Below, piece by piece: positions 45,315-59,930 of a DNA stretch of 64,000 bases (its first letter is position 1; every line of letters begins with the position of its first letter). Origin of the DNA: Harmothoe impar (Eukaryota; Annelida; Polychaeta; Phyllodocida; Polynoidae). The DNA lies in assembly GCA_947462335.1 (NCBI GenBank), contig OX381708.1, positions 868,001 to 932,000 on the forward strand, given 5' to 3'. The position numbers were made by a program, and so were the translations under genes. The notes under the pieces were generated by a model. The model worked only from the letters and a program-made list of their open reading frames with translations, made no database searches and was not told the origin of the DNA.

Positions 45315-45567
45315 GCCCTGATACCATATATGGACATAACTCCTGCCCTAGCTGCCCTGATACCATATATGGACATAACTCCTGCCCTAGCTGCCCTGAT
45401 ACCATATATGGACATAACTCCTGCCCTAGCTGCCCTGATACCATATATGGACATAACTCCTGCCCTAGCTGCCCTGATACCATATATGGACATAACTCCT
45501 GCCCTAGCTGCCCTGATACCATATATGGACATTGCCCCTGCCATGACTACCCTGATACCATATATGG
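45315..45567 (+). repeat. 39-bp CArG minisatellite, copy 4
   Basis: Seven boxes in units like those of copy 1. Confidence 0.9.
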
Positions 45568-47451
45568 ACATAACCCTTCTCCCTGCCCTATTATACAAAA
45601 ACAAGAGTTAACTTTTACTTTTACTTTTTTATGAACTTATGTTAATTATGTTTTTGACCCACAGTTGACAAAGTGTGAGTTGTTCTACAGTGAAGGGCAT
45701 AACTCATGAACAAAGCCTGTATTGGCTGTTCTAAGCTGTATCTATTTCTGTCAACATGTTCACATATATAGCAGGGTTATGATTTTAGGTCTGATGAATC
45801 TTAGCCTCATGAATATCTTTTGAACTATTTAAGTTGCTTTGATGTTGGCAGCTGAAAGACAGTGTTTTATAAACTTTTTAATCTATTTTCCATGCCCAAA
45901 CTAGTTTTCCTAAGTCTATGATATTTGATGTAGTTGCTGACAGTTTGGGTAATCATGTTGTAACCGATGTCAAGTGTAGTGTTTTTACGTTTACTTTGTC
46001 TTACCTTGTAAATGCTTTCTCTACGTGTGCAACAAGAACAGAGATTTTAGTGCTGCATGTGTTCAGGTAACCAGTGCTACAATGTAAAGCGCTGCTCAGA
46101 ACTAGACGTGGATTCAGCGTGTACATCCTGGGTGCCGTCTTCATTCCACGTCCTGCCGCATCCAGGCACCCCCGCCCCCGCGCTCTTACACTGCCCACCA
46201 CCCCCACTCTATACTATTGTATCTTCTATATTTATTTTAAAATAAAAACTATCAAACCAGTTGTGTACTTTTGCCTTAGTCTTTGAAATGAGAGAGAACA
46301 GAATGGAATGGTCGCGTTCATACTTTAAGAACTAATCATGACCTTATACTTATTTCACAATTTGAATTAGTCAAATGAAACAAAAATTATCATCCATTCA
46401 TTTCAATTCATCATCTATACCATGATAAATCACACTGAGATATAAGTCATGACTATGCACGTGTGTTGGGTTGGTTTACCACGCATGTCGTCTGCTACAC
46501 TGGATGTGGTGCCTCCCCCTGGTGTTGGTGAGGGGAAGCATTTGTGCCACTGGATTGAGGCCCACAGTGAAGGTGCAGGCCTCTCCTGGTTGGTTGATAT
46601 GTGCTTCTACATGTTAAATGAACCTGGACCACAGGGGGTGCCCAGATTGGTTTCAGGGTGTTTAAAGATGTGGGTTTGGCCTTGTGGAGTGAGAATGACT
46701 TTTATAAATGGGCCCAAAAGTGAAATTTCCGAGTATCGCGATGTCCGCGAAAAGCATCTTCCACTAAGTCTAGGGCTTGGCCGAGGCCAGAAATGGAATG
46801 CTGACGAAATTCTGATCGAAATGCACTATTTACATGTCCAGATCGGCCAAGATTTAATTTTTTCAATTTTTTGCCAGCCATGTGTATCGGGGTGGTTATT
46901 TTCGGTTTTTGACAAGTTATTAAAACATCTCTCATCATGATGAGAATTTATTCTGGCTCATTTGTCATTTCTAACACAATTTCAAAAAAAATACCAAACT
47001 ATTTCCACCACCCAGAACTCGTCTGGTATTCGCTGCAGAGTGTTTCTTCCCCTAATTATGCACTCACACACCCCATATTGAAAAAATCTAACCTAGGCCG
47101 ATCTGGACATGTCAATAGTCCATTTCAATCAGAATTTCGTCAGGATTCCATTTCTGGCCTCAGCCAAGCCATAAACAGCGTGCAACACGCTTTCCGCGGA
47201 CATCGCGGTACTCGGAAACTTCACGATAACGCGTGTTCCGCTAGACTTAGGGCATGGATGAGGCCAGAAATGGAATCGTGACAAAATTCTGATCGAAATG
47301 CACTATTTGCACGTCCAAATCGGACAAGAATTAGATTTTTACCTGATGTATACATTAATTAAATACCACAAGGTGTGGCGGTGTGCCCGGGTGAGGCGCA
47401 GCATCGGCTGACTAGGTGTGTAACTCATCTCTCCCCTTGTTGTGCCTGCAG

Positions 47452-47601
47452 GAGGGCAGGAAACTGACGCGCTACCTCGACAACAAAGTGGTCAGCACCA
47501 AGGGAGAGAAGTTCACGGAGGTCAAGAACGCCGAGGAGGAGGAGCAGCGCAAGAAGACCACGGTCAACATAAAGCCGGCTAAACAGTACCGCTTCCACTG
47601 A
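47452..47601 (+). CDS. Terminal coding exon, array copy 5
   Basis: Same acceptor, codons and stop; one substitution just after the stop (GGCTGGCCCGGG). Confidence 0.7.
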   Translation, partial: EGRKLTRYLDNKVVSTKGEKFTEVKNAEEEEQRKKTTVNIKPAKQYRFH

Positions 47602-48338
47602 CACAGGCTGGCCCGGGTGAGGCGCGGCATCGGCTGATGGTGGCGCCGTCTGGTGGTTGCGTGTGGCACTAGCGTGCAGCAGTGGCAGCAGCAGGGCGGC
47701 AGGCAGCAGGAGAGGGTCAGCTGACACACCACCGGGCCCCACACTTAGTTCTACTCCGCTACATTCAACGTAAACTCTGTTTTTGTGCTGCTGGCCTCTG
47801 CTGCCGCGGCCGCTGACGGTGCGTCTCCGCTGCACGTGGTTTTATCTAGGTTGTTCTGTGTTCTACATCATGTCAATATACGTTGTTGTGGTGCGCAGTA
47901 CCCCGCTCCTCCCCCCACTGTACCATACCGCGCTGGTAGTAACCAGGGCTTGTACCACAGTAGGAGTTACAACCTTGGCTTCCCTAGAGTTGTTCTGTCT
48001 CATATAGACCTTACTGCATTATACATTAGACAGTGCGAGCGGTGACTACCGAGAAGGCACACGTCTGGGATTGGTGACCAGCTGTATGACAAGTTGGTGC
48101 CACATGAACAGGTTGCTGTAGGGTGGGCAGTGTGCTACATAATGTCATAATCATCATTATAGATATACTCCTCCCCCTTCCCCCCAGCACCTGCCATCAT
48201 TGTACATGTACTTATGACCCCCCCTCCCCACCTCCCTTAGCCTGTCTTATTCACCTAGCACCACCATATATGGACATCACACTATGTACCTATTAACCCC
48301 CCCCCCCAAGTCTGTCTTCCCCCAGCACCACTCTCCCT

Positions 48339-48591
48339 GCCCTGATACCATATATGGACATAACTCCTGCCCTAGCTGCCCTGATACCATATATGGACAT
48401 AACTCCTGCCCTAGCTGCCCTGATACGATATATGGACATAACTCCTGCCCTAGCTGCCCTGATACCATATATGGACATAACTCCTGCCCTAGCTGCCCTG
48501 ATACCATATATGGACATAACTCCTGCCCTAGCTGCCCTGATACCATATATGGACATTGCCCCTGCCATGACTACCCTGATACCATATATGG
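48339..48591 (+). repeat. 39-bp CArG minisatellite, copy 5
   Basis: Seven units, one box mutated to CGATATATGG, which no longer fits the CArG consensus. Confidence 0.9.
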
Positions 48592-50477
48592 ACATAACCC
48601 TTCTCCCTGCCCTATTATACAAAAACAAGAGTTAACTTTTACTTTTACTTTTTTATGAACTTATGTTAATTATGTTTTTGACCCACAGTTGACAAAGTGT
48701 GAGTTGTTCTACAGTGAAGGGCATAACTCATGAACAAAGCCTGTATTGGCTGTTCTAAGCTGTATCTATTTCTGTCAACATGTTCACATATATAGCAGGG
48801 TTATGATTTTAGGTCTGATGAATCTTAGCCTCATGAATATCTTTTGAACTATTTAAGTTGCTTTGATGTTGGCAGCTGAAAGACAGTGTTTTATAAACTT
48901 TTTAATCTATTTTCCATGCCCAAACTAGTTTTCCTAAGTCTATGATATTTGATGTAGTTGCTGACAGTCTGGGTAATCATGTTGTAACCGATGTCAAGTG
49001 TAGTGTTTTTACGTTTACTTTGTCTTACCTTGTAAATGCTTTCTCTACGTGTGCAACAAGAACAGAGATTTTAGTGCTGCATGTGTTCAGGTAACCAGTG
49101 CTACAATGTAAAGCGCTGCTCAGAACTAGACGTGGATTCAGCGTGTACATCCTGGGTGCCGTCTTCATTCCACGTCCTGCCGCATCCAGGCACCCCCGCC
49201 CCCGCGCTCTTACACTGCCCACCAACCCCACTCTATACTATTGTATCTTCTATATTTATTTTAAAATAAAAACTATCAAACCAGTTGTGTACTTTTGCCT
49301 TAGTCTTTGAAATGAGAGAGAACAGAATGGAATGGTCGCGTTCATACTTTAAGAACTAATCATGACCTTATACTTATTTCACAATTTGAATTAGTCAAAT
49401 GAAACAAAAATTATCATCCATTCATTTCAATTCATCATCTATACCATGATAAATCACACTGAGATATAAGTCATGACTATGCACGTGTGTTGGGTTGGTT
49501 TACCACGCATGTCGTCTGCTACACTGGATGTGGTGCCTCCCCCTGGTGTTGGTGAGGGGAAGCATTTGTGCCACTGGATTGAGGCCCACAGTGAAGGTGC
49601 AGGCCTCTCCTGGTTGGTTGATATGTGCTTCTACATGTTAAATGAACCTGGACCACAGGGGGTGCCCAGATTGGTTTCAGGGTGTTTAAAGATGTGGGTT
49701 TGGCCTTGTGGAGTGAGAATGACTTTTATAAATGGGCCCAAAAGTGAAATTTCCGAGTATCGCGATGTCCGCGAAAAGCATCTTCCACTAAGTCTAGGGC
49801 TTGGCCGAGGCCAGAAATGGAATGCTGACGAAATTCTGATCGAAATGCACTATTTACATGTCCAGATCGGCCAAGATTTAATTTTTTCAATTTTTTGCCA
49901 GCCATGTGTATCGGGGTGGTTATTTTCGGTTTTTGACAAGTTATTAAAACATCTCTCATCATGATGAGAATTTATTCTGGCTCATTTGTCATTTCTAACA
50001 CAATTTCAAAAAAAATACCAAACTATTTCCACCACCCAGAACTCGTCTGGTATTCGCTGCAGAGTGTTTCTTCCCCTAATTATGCACTCACACACCCCAT
50101 ATTGAAAAAATCTAACCTAGGCCGATCTGGACATGTCAATAGTCCATTTCAATCAGAATTTCGTCAGGATTCCATTTCTGGCCTCAGCCAAGCCATAAAC
50201 AGCGTGCAACACGCTTTCCGCGGACATCGCGGTACTCGGAAACTTCACGATAACGCGTGTTCCGCTAGACTTAGGGCATGGATGAGGCCAGAAATGGAAT
50301 CGTGACAAAATTCTGATCGAAATGCACTATTTGCACGTCCAAATCGGACAAGAATTAGATTTTTACCTGATGTATACATTAATTAAATACCAAAAGGTGT
50401 GGCGGTGTGTGCCCGGGTGAGGCGCAGCATCGGCTGACTAGGTGTGTAACTCATCTCTCCCCTTGTTGTGCCTGCAG

Positions 50478-50627
50478 GAGGGCAGGAAACTGACGCGCTA
50501 CCTCGACAACAAAGTGGTCAGCACCAAGGGAGAGAAGTTCACGGAGGTCAAGAACGCCGAGGAGGAGGAGCAGCGCAAGAAGACCACGGTCAACATAAAG
50601 CCGGCTAAACAGTACCGCTTCCACTGA
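50478..50627 (+). CDS. Terminal coding exon, array copy 6 (short unit)
   Basis: Same codons and stop. The 3' UTR is shortened: at about 51260 the C-run before CCTCCCTTA joins directly to ATCTATTTTTCATGCCC, removing the minisatellite. Confidence 0.7.
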   Translation, partial: EGRKLTRYLDNKVVSTKGEKFTEVKNAEEEEQRKKTTVNIKPAKQYRFH

Positions 50628-52840
50628 CACAGGCTGCCCCGGGTGAGGCGCGGCATCGGCTGATGGTGGCGCCGTCTGGTGGTTGCGTGTGGCACTAGCG
50701 TGCAGCAGTGGCAGCAGCAGGGCGGCAGGCAGCAGGAGAGGGTCAGCTGACACACCACCGGGCCCACACTTAGTTCTACTCCGCTACATTCAACATCAAC
50801 TCTGTTTTTGTGCTGCTGGCCTCTGCTGCCGCGGCCGCTGACGGTGCGTCTCCAGACCGCTGCACGTGGTTTTATCTAGGTTGTTCTGTGTTCTACATCA
50901 TGTCGATATACGTTGTTGTGGTGCGCAGTACCCCGCTCCTTCCCCCCACTGTACCATACCGCGCTGGTAGTAACCAGGGCTTGTACCACAGTAGGAGTTA
51001 CAACCTTGGCTTCCCTAGAGTTGTTCTGTCTCATATAGACCTTACTGCATTATACCTTAGACAGCGCGAGCGGTGACTACCGAGAAGGCACACGTCTGGG
51101 ATTGGTGACCAGCTGTATGACAAGTTGGTGCCACATGAACAGGTTGCTGTAGGGTGGGCAGTGTGCTACATAATCATCATTATAGATATACTCCTCCCCC
51201 TTCCCCCCAGCACCTGCCATCATTGTACATGTACTTATGACCCCCCCCCCCCCCTCCCTCCCTTAATCTATTTTTCATGCCCAAACTAGTTTTCCTAAGT
51301 CTATGATATTTGATGTAGTTGCTGACAGTTTGGGTAATTATGTTGTACCCGATGTCAAGTGTAGTGTTTTGACATTTACTTTGTCTTACCTTGTAAATGC
51401 TTTCTCTACGTGTGTGACAAGAACAGAGATTCTAGTACTGCATGTGTTCAGGTAACCAGTGCTACAATGTAAAGCGCTGCTCAGACCTAGACGTGGATTC
51501 AGCGTGTACATCCTGGGTGCCGTCTTCATTCCACGTCCTGCCGCATCCAGGCACCCCCGCCCCCGCGCTCTTACACTGCCCACCAACCCCACTCTATACT
51601 ATTGTATCTTCTATATTTATTTTAAAATAAAAACTATCAAACCAGTTGTGTACTTTTGCCTTAGTCTTTGAAATGAGAGAGAACAGAATGGAATGGTCGC
51701 GTTCATACTTTAAGAACTAATCATGACCTTATACTTATTTCACAATTTGAATTAGTCAAATGAAACAAAAATTATCATCCATTCATTTCAATTCATCATC
51801 TATACCATGATAAATCACACTGAGATATAAGTCATGACTATGCACGTGTGTTGGGTTGGTTTACCACGCATGTCGTCTGCTACACTGGATGTGGTGCCTC
51901 CCCCTGGTGTTGGTGAGGGGAAGCATTTGTGCCACTGGATTGAGGCCCACAGTGAAGGTGCAGGCCTCTCCTGGTTGGTTGATAACGTGCTTCTACATGT
52001 TAAATGAACCTGGACCACAGGGGGTGCCCAGATTGGTTTCAGGGTGTTTAAAGATGTGGGTTTGGCCTTGTGGAGTGAGAATGACTTTTATAAATGGGCC
52101 CAAAAGTGGAATTTCCGAGTATCGCGATGTCCGCAAAAAAGCGTCTTCCACTCAGTCTAGGGCTTGGCCGAGGCCAGAAATGGAATGCTGACGAAATTCT
52201 GATCGAAATGCACTATTTACATGTCCAGATCGGCCAAGATTTCATTTTTTCAATTTAATGCCAGCCATGTGTATCGGGGTGGTTATTTTCGGTTTTTGAC
52301 AAGTTATTAAAACATCTCTCATCATGATGAGAATTTATTCTGGCTCATTTGTCATTTCTAACACAATTTCAAAAAAAATACCAAACTATTTCCACCACCC
52401 AGAACTCGTCTGGTATTCGCTGCAGAGTGTTTCTTCCCCTAATTATGCACTCACACACCCCATATTGAAAAAATCTAACCTAGGCCGATCTGGACATGTC
52501 AATAGTCCATTTCAATCAGAATTTCGTCAGGATTCCATTTCTGGCCTCAGCCAAGCCATAAACAGCGTGCAACACGCTTTCCGCGGACATCGCGGTACTC
52601 GGAAACTTCACGATAACGCGTGTTCCGCTAGACTTAGGGCATGGATGAGGCCAGAAATGGAATCGTGACAAAATTCTGATCGAAATGCACTATTTGCACG
52701 TCCAAATCGGACAAGAATTAGATTTTTACCTGATGTATACATTAATTAAATACCAAAAGGTGTGGCGGTGTGTGCCCGGGTGAGGCGCAGCATCGGCTGA
52801 CTAGGTGTGTAACTCATCTCTCCCCTTGTTGTGCCTGCAG

Positions 52841-52990
52841 GAGGGCAGGAAACTGACGCGCTACCTCGACAACAAAGTGGTCAGCACCAAGGGAGAGAAG
52901 TTCACGGAGGTCAAGAACGCCGAGGAGGAGGAGCAGCGCAAGAAGACCACGGTCAACATAAAGCCGGCTAAACAGTACCGCTTCCACTGA
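52841..52990 (+). CDS. Terminal coding exon, array copy 7 (short unit)
   Basis: Same codons and stop; the same 3' UTR deletion junction as copy 6, near 53630. Confidence 0.7.
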   Translation, partial: EGRKLTRYLDNKVVSTKGEKFTEVKNAEEEEQRKKTTVNIKPAKQYRFH

Positions 52991-55204
52991 CACAGGCTGC
53001 CCCGGGTGAGGCGCGGCATCGGCTGATGGTGGCGCCGTCTGGTGGTTGCGTGTGGCACTAGCGTGCAGCAGTGGCAGCAGCAGGGCGGCAGGCAGCAGGA
53101 GAGGGTCAGCTGACACACCACCGGGCCCACACTTAGTTCTACTCCGCTACATTCAACATCAACTCTGTTTTTGTGCTGCTGGCCTCTGCTGCCGCGGCCG
53201 CTGACGGTGCGTCTCCAGACCGCTGCACGTGGTTTTATCTAGGTTGTTCTGTGTTCTACATCATGTCGATATACGTTGTTGTGGTGCGCAGTACCCCGCT
53301 CCTCCCCCCACTGTACCATACCGCGCTGGTAGTAACCAGGGCTTGTACCACAGTAGGAGTTACAACCTTGGCTTCCCTAGAGTTGTTCTGTCTCATATAG
53401 ACCTTACTGCATTATACGTTAGACAGCGCGAGCGGTGACTACCGAGAAGGCACACGTCTGGGATTGGTGACCAGCTGTATGACAAGTTGGTGCCACATGA
53501 ACAGGTTGCTGTAGGGTGGGCAGTGTGCTACATAATCATCATTATAGATATACTCCTCCCCCTTCCCCCCAGCACCTGCCATCATTGTACATGTACTTAT
53601 GACCCCCCCCCCCCCCCCTCCCTCCCTTAATCTATTTTTCATGCCCAAACTAGTTTTCCTAAGTCTATGATATTTGATGTAGTTGCTGACAGTTTGGGTA
53701 ATTATGTTGTACCCGATGTCAAGTGTAGTGTTTTGACATTTACTTTGTCTTACCTTGTAAATGCTTTCTCTACGTGTGCGACAAGAACAGAGATGTTAGT
53801 ACTGCATGTGTTCAGGTAACCAGTGCTACAATGTAAAGCGCTGCTCAGAACTAGACGTGGATTCAGCGTGTACATCCTGGGTGCCGTCTTCATTCCACGT
53901 CCTGCCGCATCCAGGCACCCCCGCCCCCGCGCTCTTACACTGCCCACCAACCCCACTCTATACTATTGTATCTTCTATATTTATTTTAAAATAAAAACTA
54001 TCAAACCAGTTGTGTACTTTTGCCTTAGTCTTTGAAATGAGAGAGAACAGAATGGAATGGTCGCGTTCATACTTTAAGAACTAATCATGACCTTATACTT
54101 ATTTCACAATTTGAATTAGTCAAATGAAACAAAAATTATCATCCATTCATTTCAATTCATCATCTATACCATGATAAATCACACTGAGATATAAGTCATG
54201 ACTATGCACGTGTGTTGGGTTGGTTTACCACGCATGTCGTCTGCTACACTGGATGTGGTGCCTCCCCCTGGTGTTGGTGAGGGGAAGCATTTGTGCCACT
54301 GGATTGAGGCCCACAGTGAAGGTGCAGGCCTCTCCTGGTTGGTTGATAACGTGCTTCTACATGTTAAATGAACCTGGACCACAGGGGGTGCCCAGATTGG
54401 TTTCAGGGTGTTTAAAGATGTGGGTTTGGCCTTGTGGAGTGAGAATGACTTTTATAAATGGGCCCAAAAGTGGAATTTCCGAGTATCGCGATGTCCGCAA
54501 AAAAGCGTCTTCCACTCAGTCTAGGGCTTGGCCGAGGCCAGAAATGGAATGCTGACGAAATTCTGATCGAAATGCACTATTTACATGTCCAGATCGGCCA
54601 AGATTTCATTTTTTCAATTTAATGCCAGCCATGTGTATCGGGGTGGTTATTTTCGGTTTTTGACAAGTTATTAAAACATCTCTCATCATGATGAGAATTT
54701 ATTCTGGCTCATTTGTCATTTCTAACACAATTTCAAAAAAAATACCAAACTATTTCCACCACCCAGAACTCGTCTGGTATTCGCTGCAGAGTGTTTCTTC
54801 CCCTAATTATGCACTCACACACCCCATATTGAAAAAATCTAACCTAGGCCGATCTGGACATGTCAATAGTCCATTTCAATCAGAATTTCGTCAGGATTCC
54901 ATTTCTGGCCTCAGCCAAGCCATAAACAGCGTGCAACACGCTTTCCGCGGACATCGCGGTACTCGGAAACTTCACGATAACGCGTGTTCCGCTAGACTTA
55001 GGGCATGGATGAGGCCAGAAATGGAATCGTGACAAAATTCTGATCGAAATGCACTATTTGCACGTCCAAATCGGACAAGAATTAGATTTTTACCTGATGT
55101 ATACATTAATTAAATACCAAAAGGTGTGGCGGTGTGTGCCCGGGTGAGGCGCAGCATCGGCTGACTAGGTGTGTAACTCATCTCTCCCCTTGTTGTGCCT
55201 GCAG

Positions 55205-55354
55205 GAGGGCAGGAAACTGACGCGCTACCTCGACAACAAAGTGGTCAGCACCAAGGGAGAGAAGTTCACGGAGGTCAAGAACGCCGAGGAGGAGGAGCAG
55301 CGCAAGAAGACCACGGTCAACATAAAGCCGGCTAAACAGTACCGCTTCCACTGA
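55205..55354 (+). CDS. Terminal coding exon, array copy 8 (short unit)
   Basis: Same codons and stop; the same deletion junction near 55990. Confidence 0.7.
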   Translation, partial: EGRKLTRYLDNKVVSTKGEKFTEVKNAEEEEQRKKTTVNIKPAKQYRFH

Positions 55355-57565
55355 CACAGGCTGCCCCGGGTGAGGCGCGGCATCGGCTGATGGTGGCGCC
55401 GTCTGGTGGTTGCGTGTGGCACTAGCGTGCAGCAGTGGCAGCAGCAGGGCGGCAGGCAGCAGGAGAGGGTCAGCTGACACACCACCGGGCCCACACTTAG
55501 TTCTACTCCGCTACATTCAACATCAACTCTGTTTTTGTGCTGCTGGCCTCTGCTGCCGCGGCCGCTGACGGTGCGTCTCCAGACCGCTGCACGTGGTTTT
55601 ATCTAGGTTGTTCTGTGTTCTACATCATGTCGATATACGTTGTTGTGGTGCGCAGTACCCCGCTCCTCCCCCCACTGTACCATACCGCGCTGGTAGTAAC
55701 CAGGGCTTGTACCACAGTAGGAGTTACAACCTTGGCTTCCCTAGAGTTGTTCTGTCTCATATAGACCTTACTGCATTATACGTTAGACAGCGCGAGCGGT
55801 GACTACCGAGAAGGCACACGTCTGGGATTGGTGACCAGCTGTATGACAAGTTGGTGCCACATGAACAGGTTGCTGTAGGGTGGGCAGTGTGCTACATAAT
55901 CATCATTATAGATATACTCCTCCCCCTTCCCCCCAGCACCTGCCATCATTGTACATGTACTTATGACCCCCCCCCCCCCTCCCTCCCTTAATCTATTTTT
56001 CATGCCCAAACTAGTTTTCCTAAGTCTATGATATTTGATGTAGTTGCTGACAGTTTGGGTAATTATGTTGTACCCGATGTCAAGTGTAGTGTTTTGACAT
56101 TTACTTTGTCTTACCTTGTAAATGCTTTCTCTACGTGTGCGACAAGAACAGAGATGTTAGTACTGCATGTGTTCAGGTAACCAGTGCTACAATGTAAAGC
56201 GCTGCTCAGAACTAGACGTGGATTCAGCGTGTACATCCTGGGTGCCGTCTTCATTCCACGTCCTGCCGCATCCAGGCACCCCCGCCCCCGCGCTCTTACA
56301 CTGCCCACCAACCCCACTCTATACTATTGTATCTTCTATATTTATTTTAAAATAAAAACTATCAAACCAGTTGTGTACTTTTGCCTTAGTCTTTGAAATG
56401 AGAGAGAACAGAATGGAATGGTCGCGTTCATACTTTAAGAACTAATCATGACCTTATACTTATTTCACAATTTGAATTAGTCAAATGAAACAAAAATTAT
56501 CATCCATTCATTTCAATTCATCATCTATACCATGATAAATCACACTGAGATATAAGTCATGACTATGCACGTGTGTTGGGTTGGTTTACCACGCATGTCG
56601 TCTGCTACACTGGATGTGGTGCCTCCCCCTGGTGTTGGTGAGGGGAAGCATTTGTGCCACTGGATTGAGGCCCACAGTGAAGGTGCAGGCCTCTCCTGGT
56701 TGGTTGATAACGTGCTTCTACATGTTAAATGAACCTGGACCACAGGGGGTGCCCAGATTGGTTTCAGGGTGTTTAAAGATGTGGGTTTGGCCTTGTGGAG
56801 TGAGAATGACTTTTATAAATGGGCCCAAAAGTGGAATTTCCGAGTATCGCGATGTCCGCAAAAAAGCGTCTTCCACTCAGTCTAGGGCTTGGCCGAGGCC
56901 AGAAATGGAATGCTGACGAAATTCTGATCGAAATGCACTATTTACATGTCCAGATCGGCCAAGATTTCATTTTTTCAATTTAATGCCAGCCATGTGTATC
57001 GGGGTGGTTATTTTCGGTTTTTGACAAGTTATTAAAACATCTCTCATCATGATGAGAATTTATTCTGGCTCATTTGTCATTTCTAACACAATTTCAAAAA
57101 AAATACCAAACTATTTCCACCACCCAGAACTAGTTTGGTATTCGCTGCAGAGTGTTTCTTCCCCTAATTATGCACTCACTCACCCCATATTGAAAAAATC
57201 TAACCTAGGCCGATCTGGACATGTCAATAGTCCATTTCAATCAGAATTTCGTCAGGATTCCATTTCTGGCCTCAGCCAAGCCATAAACAGCGTGCAACAC
57301 GCTTTCCGCGGACATCGCGGTACTCGGAAACTTCACGATAACGCGTGTTCCGCTAGACTTAGGGCATGGATGAGGCCAGAAATGGAATCGTGACAAAATT
57401 CTGATCGAAATGCACTATTTGCACGTCCAAATCGGACAAGAATTAGATTTTTACCTGATTTATACATTAATTAAATACCGAAAGGTGTGGCGGTGTGTGC
57501 CCGGGTGAGGCGCAGCATCGGCTGACTAGGTGTGTAACCAATCTCTCCCCTTGTTGTGCCTGCAG

Positions 57566-57715
57566 GAGGGCAGGAAACTGACGCGCTACCTCGACAACAA
57601 AGTGGTCAGCACCAAGGGAGAGAAGTTCACGGAGGTCAAGAACGCCGAGGAGGAGGAGCAGCGCAAGAAGACCACGGTCAACATAAAGCCGGCTAAACAG
57701 TACCGCTTCCACTGA
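57566..57715 (+). CDS. Terminal coding exon, array copy 9 (3.7-kb unit)
   Basis: Same codons and stop. The intron end differs by two bases (GTAACCAATCTC in place of GTAACTCATCTC). The downstream unit keeps the convergent exon at 59541-59657. Confidence 0.7.
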   Translation, partial: EGRKLTRYLDNKVVSTKGEKFTEVKNAEEEEQRKKTTVNIKPAKQYRFH

Positions 57716-58466
57716 CACAGGCTGCCCCGGGTGAGGCGCGGCATCGGCTGATGGTGGCGCCGTCTGGTGGTTGCGTGTGGCACTAGCGTGCAGCAGTGGC
57801 AGCAGCAGGGCGGCAGGCAGCAGGAGAGGGTCAGCTGACACACCACCGGGCCCCACACTTAGTTCTACTCCGCTACATTCAACATAAACTCTGTTTTTGT
57901 GCTGCTGGCCTCTGCTGCCGCGGCCGCTGACGGTGCGTCTCCAGAACGCTGCACGTGGTTTTTATCTAGGTTGTTCTGTGTTCTACATCATGTCGATATA
58001 CGTTGTTGTGGTGCGCAGTACCCCGCTCCTCCCCCCACTGTACCATAGCGCGCTGGTAGTAACCAGGGCTTGTACCACAGTAGGAGTTACAACCTTGGCT
58101 TCCCTAGAGTTGTTCTGTCTCATATAGACCTTACTGCATTATACATTAGACAGCGCGAGCGGTGACTACCGAGAAGGCACACGTCTGGGATTGGTGACCA
58201 GCTGTATGACAAGTTGGTGCCACATGAACAGGTTGCTGTAGGGTGGGCAGTGTGCTACATAATCATCATTATAGATATACTCCTCCTCCCCCTTCCCCCC
58301 AGCACCTGCCATCATTGTACATGTACTTATGACCCCCCCTCCCCACCTCCCTTAGCCTGTCTTATTCACCCAGCACCACCATATATGGACATCACACTAT
58401 GTACCTATTAACCCCCCCCCCCCCCCCCCCCCCCCCAGTCTGTCTTCCCCAAGCACCACTCTCCCT

Positions 58467-58602
58467 GCCGTGATACCATATATGGACATAACTCCTGCCC
58501 TAGCTGCCCGGATACCATATATGGACATAACTCCTGCCCTAGCTGCCCTGATACCATATATGGACATTACCCCTGCCATGACTACCCTGATACCATATAT
58601 GG
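58467..58602 (+). repeat. 39-bp CArG minisatellite, copy 9 (contracted)
   Basis: Four boxes only, against seven in the 3.02-kb units, preceded by a C run of about 26 bases. Confidence 0.9.
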
Positions 58603-59411
58603 ACATAACCCTTCTCCCTGCCCTATTATACAAAAACAAGAGTTAACTTTTACTTTTACTTTTTTATGAACTTATGTTAATTATGTTTTTGACCCACAGT
58701 TGACAAAGTGTGAGTTGTTCTACAGTGAAGGGCATAACTCATGAACAAAGCCTGTATTGGCTGTTCTAAGCTGTATCTATTTCTGTCAACATGTTTATGT
58801 TCACATATATAGCAGGGTTATGATTTTAGGTCTGATGCATCTTAGCCTATGAATATCTTATGAACTATTTAAGTTGCTTTGGTGTTAGCAGCTGAAAGAC
58901 AGTGTTTTATAAACTTTTTAATCCATTTTTCATGCCCAAACTAGTTTTCCTAAGTCTATGATATTTGATGTAGTTGCTGACAGTTTGGGTAATTATGTTG
59001 TACCCGATGTCAAGTGTAGTGTTTTTACGTTTACTTTGTCTTACCTTGTAAATGCTTTCTCTACGTGTGTGACAAGAACAGAGATTTTAGTACTGCATGT
59101 GTTCAGGTAACCAGTGCTACAATGTAAAGCGCTGCTCAGAACTAGTCGTGGATTCAGCGTGTACATCCTGGGTGCCGTCTTCATTCCACGTCCTGGCGCA
59201 TCCAGGCACCCCCGCCCCCGCGCTCTTACACTGCCCACCAACCCCACTCTATACTATTGTATCTTCTATATTTATTTTAAAATAAAAACTATCAAACCAG
59301 TTGTGTACTTTTGCCTTAGTCTTTGAAATGAGAGAGAACAGAATGTCAGTGATTTATGCACAATGAGAATGAAACAAACAAACAATGAACACAGAGCTAT
59401 GAGTCGTACAC

Positions 59412-59417
59412 TTTATT
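59412..59417 (-). terminator. Polyadenylation signal of the convergent exon
   Basis: TTTATT on the plus strand. It lies about 130 bases from the plus-strand AATAAA near 59280, so the two gene tails converge. Confidence 0.6.
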
Positions 59418-59540
59418 ACAGGCACCTTACACCAGTATATAAAGTTGTCCAGTAGACCACAGGAAAGGTGAACCTTCCCCGCCTCCTACCTCCTTTCTAC
59501 AGTATTTACAAATGTACAAAATAAAACATGGCAGCTCAGT

Positions 59541-59657
59541 TTACACAACTTTACACCCTCGACTTTTCGTCCCGTCTTCCACCTTCAAACGCATCATTTC
59601 GCTCTCCACAGCAACCCTCGTATTTGTAACTTTGGTGGAAACTTCCCAGATTTGTGT
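59541..59657 (-). CDS. Terminal exon of a convergent gene ending in a CaaX-like motif
   Basis: The acceptor TTTGTTTGTTTCAG is followed by 38 codons and TAA. The product reads TQIWEVSTKV, a helix-like middle (VESEMMRLKVED) and the end KSRGCKVV. CKVV with a free C-terminus fits a CaaX prenylation box, as in small GTPases, lamins and some membrane-tethered proteins; the family is not identifiable from this piece. Splice-site quality, frame and the nearby AATAAA support a real exon. Confidence 0.5.
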   Translation of the reverse strand, partial: TQIWEVSTKVTNTRVAVESEMMRLKVEDGTKSRGCKVV

Positions 59658-59930
59658 CTGAAACAAACAAAGAATCTCAATTATTACAAATGAATGCCTG
59701 AGAGGAATTTATTATTGAAAAGGTATTTGAATGTAAATAGACAACTGTTTTCAACTGGTATAATATTTAGGGATATCTTCTTACATTAATCTATAAAGCA
59801 TCATATTGAGACATACTTCCTCTAATCTGAACTAAACATTAAAGCCCTATGAACTAGAGTAGACACATGAATCATGGTAGAAGAGTTGTTAGACTGAGCA
59901 GTGCCCCAGTGTTGGGACCTACCGTAAATT

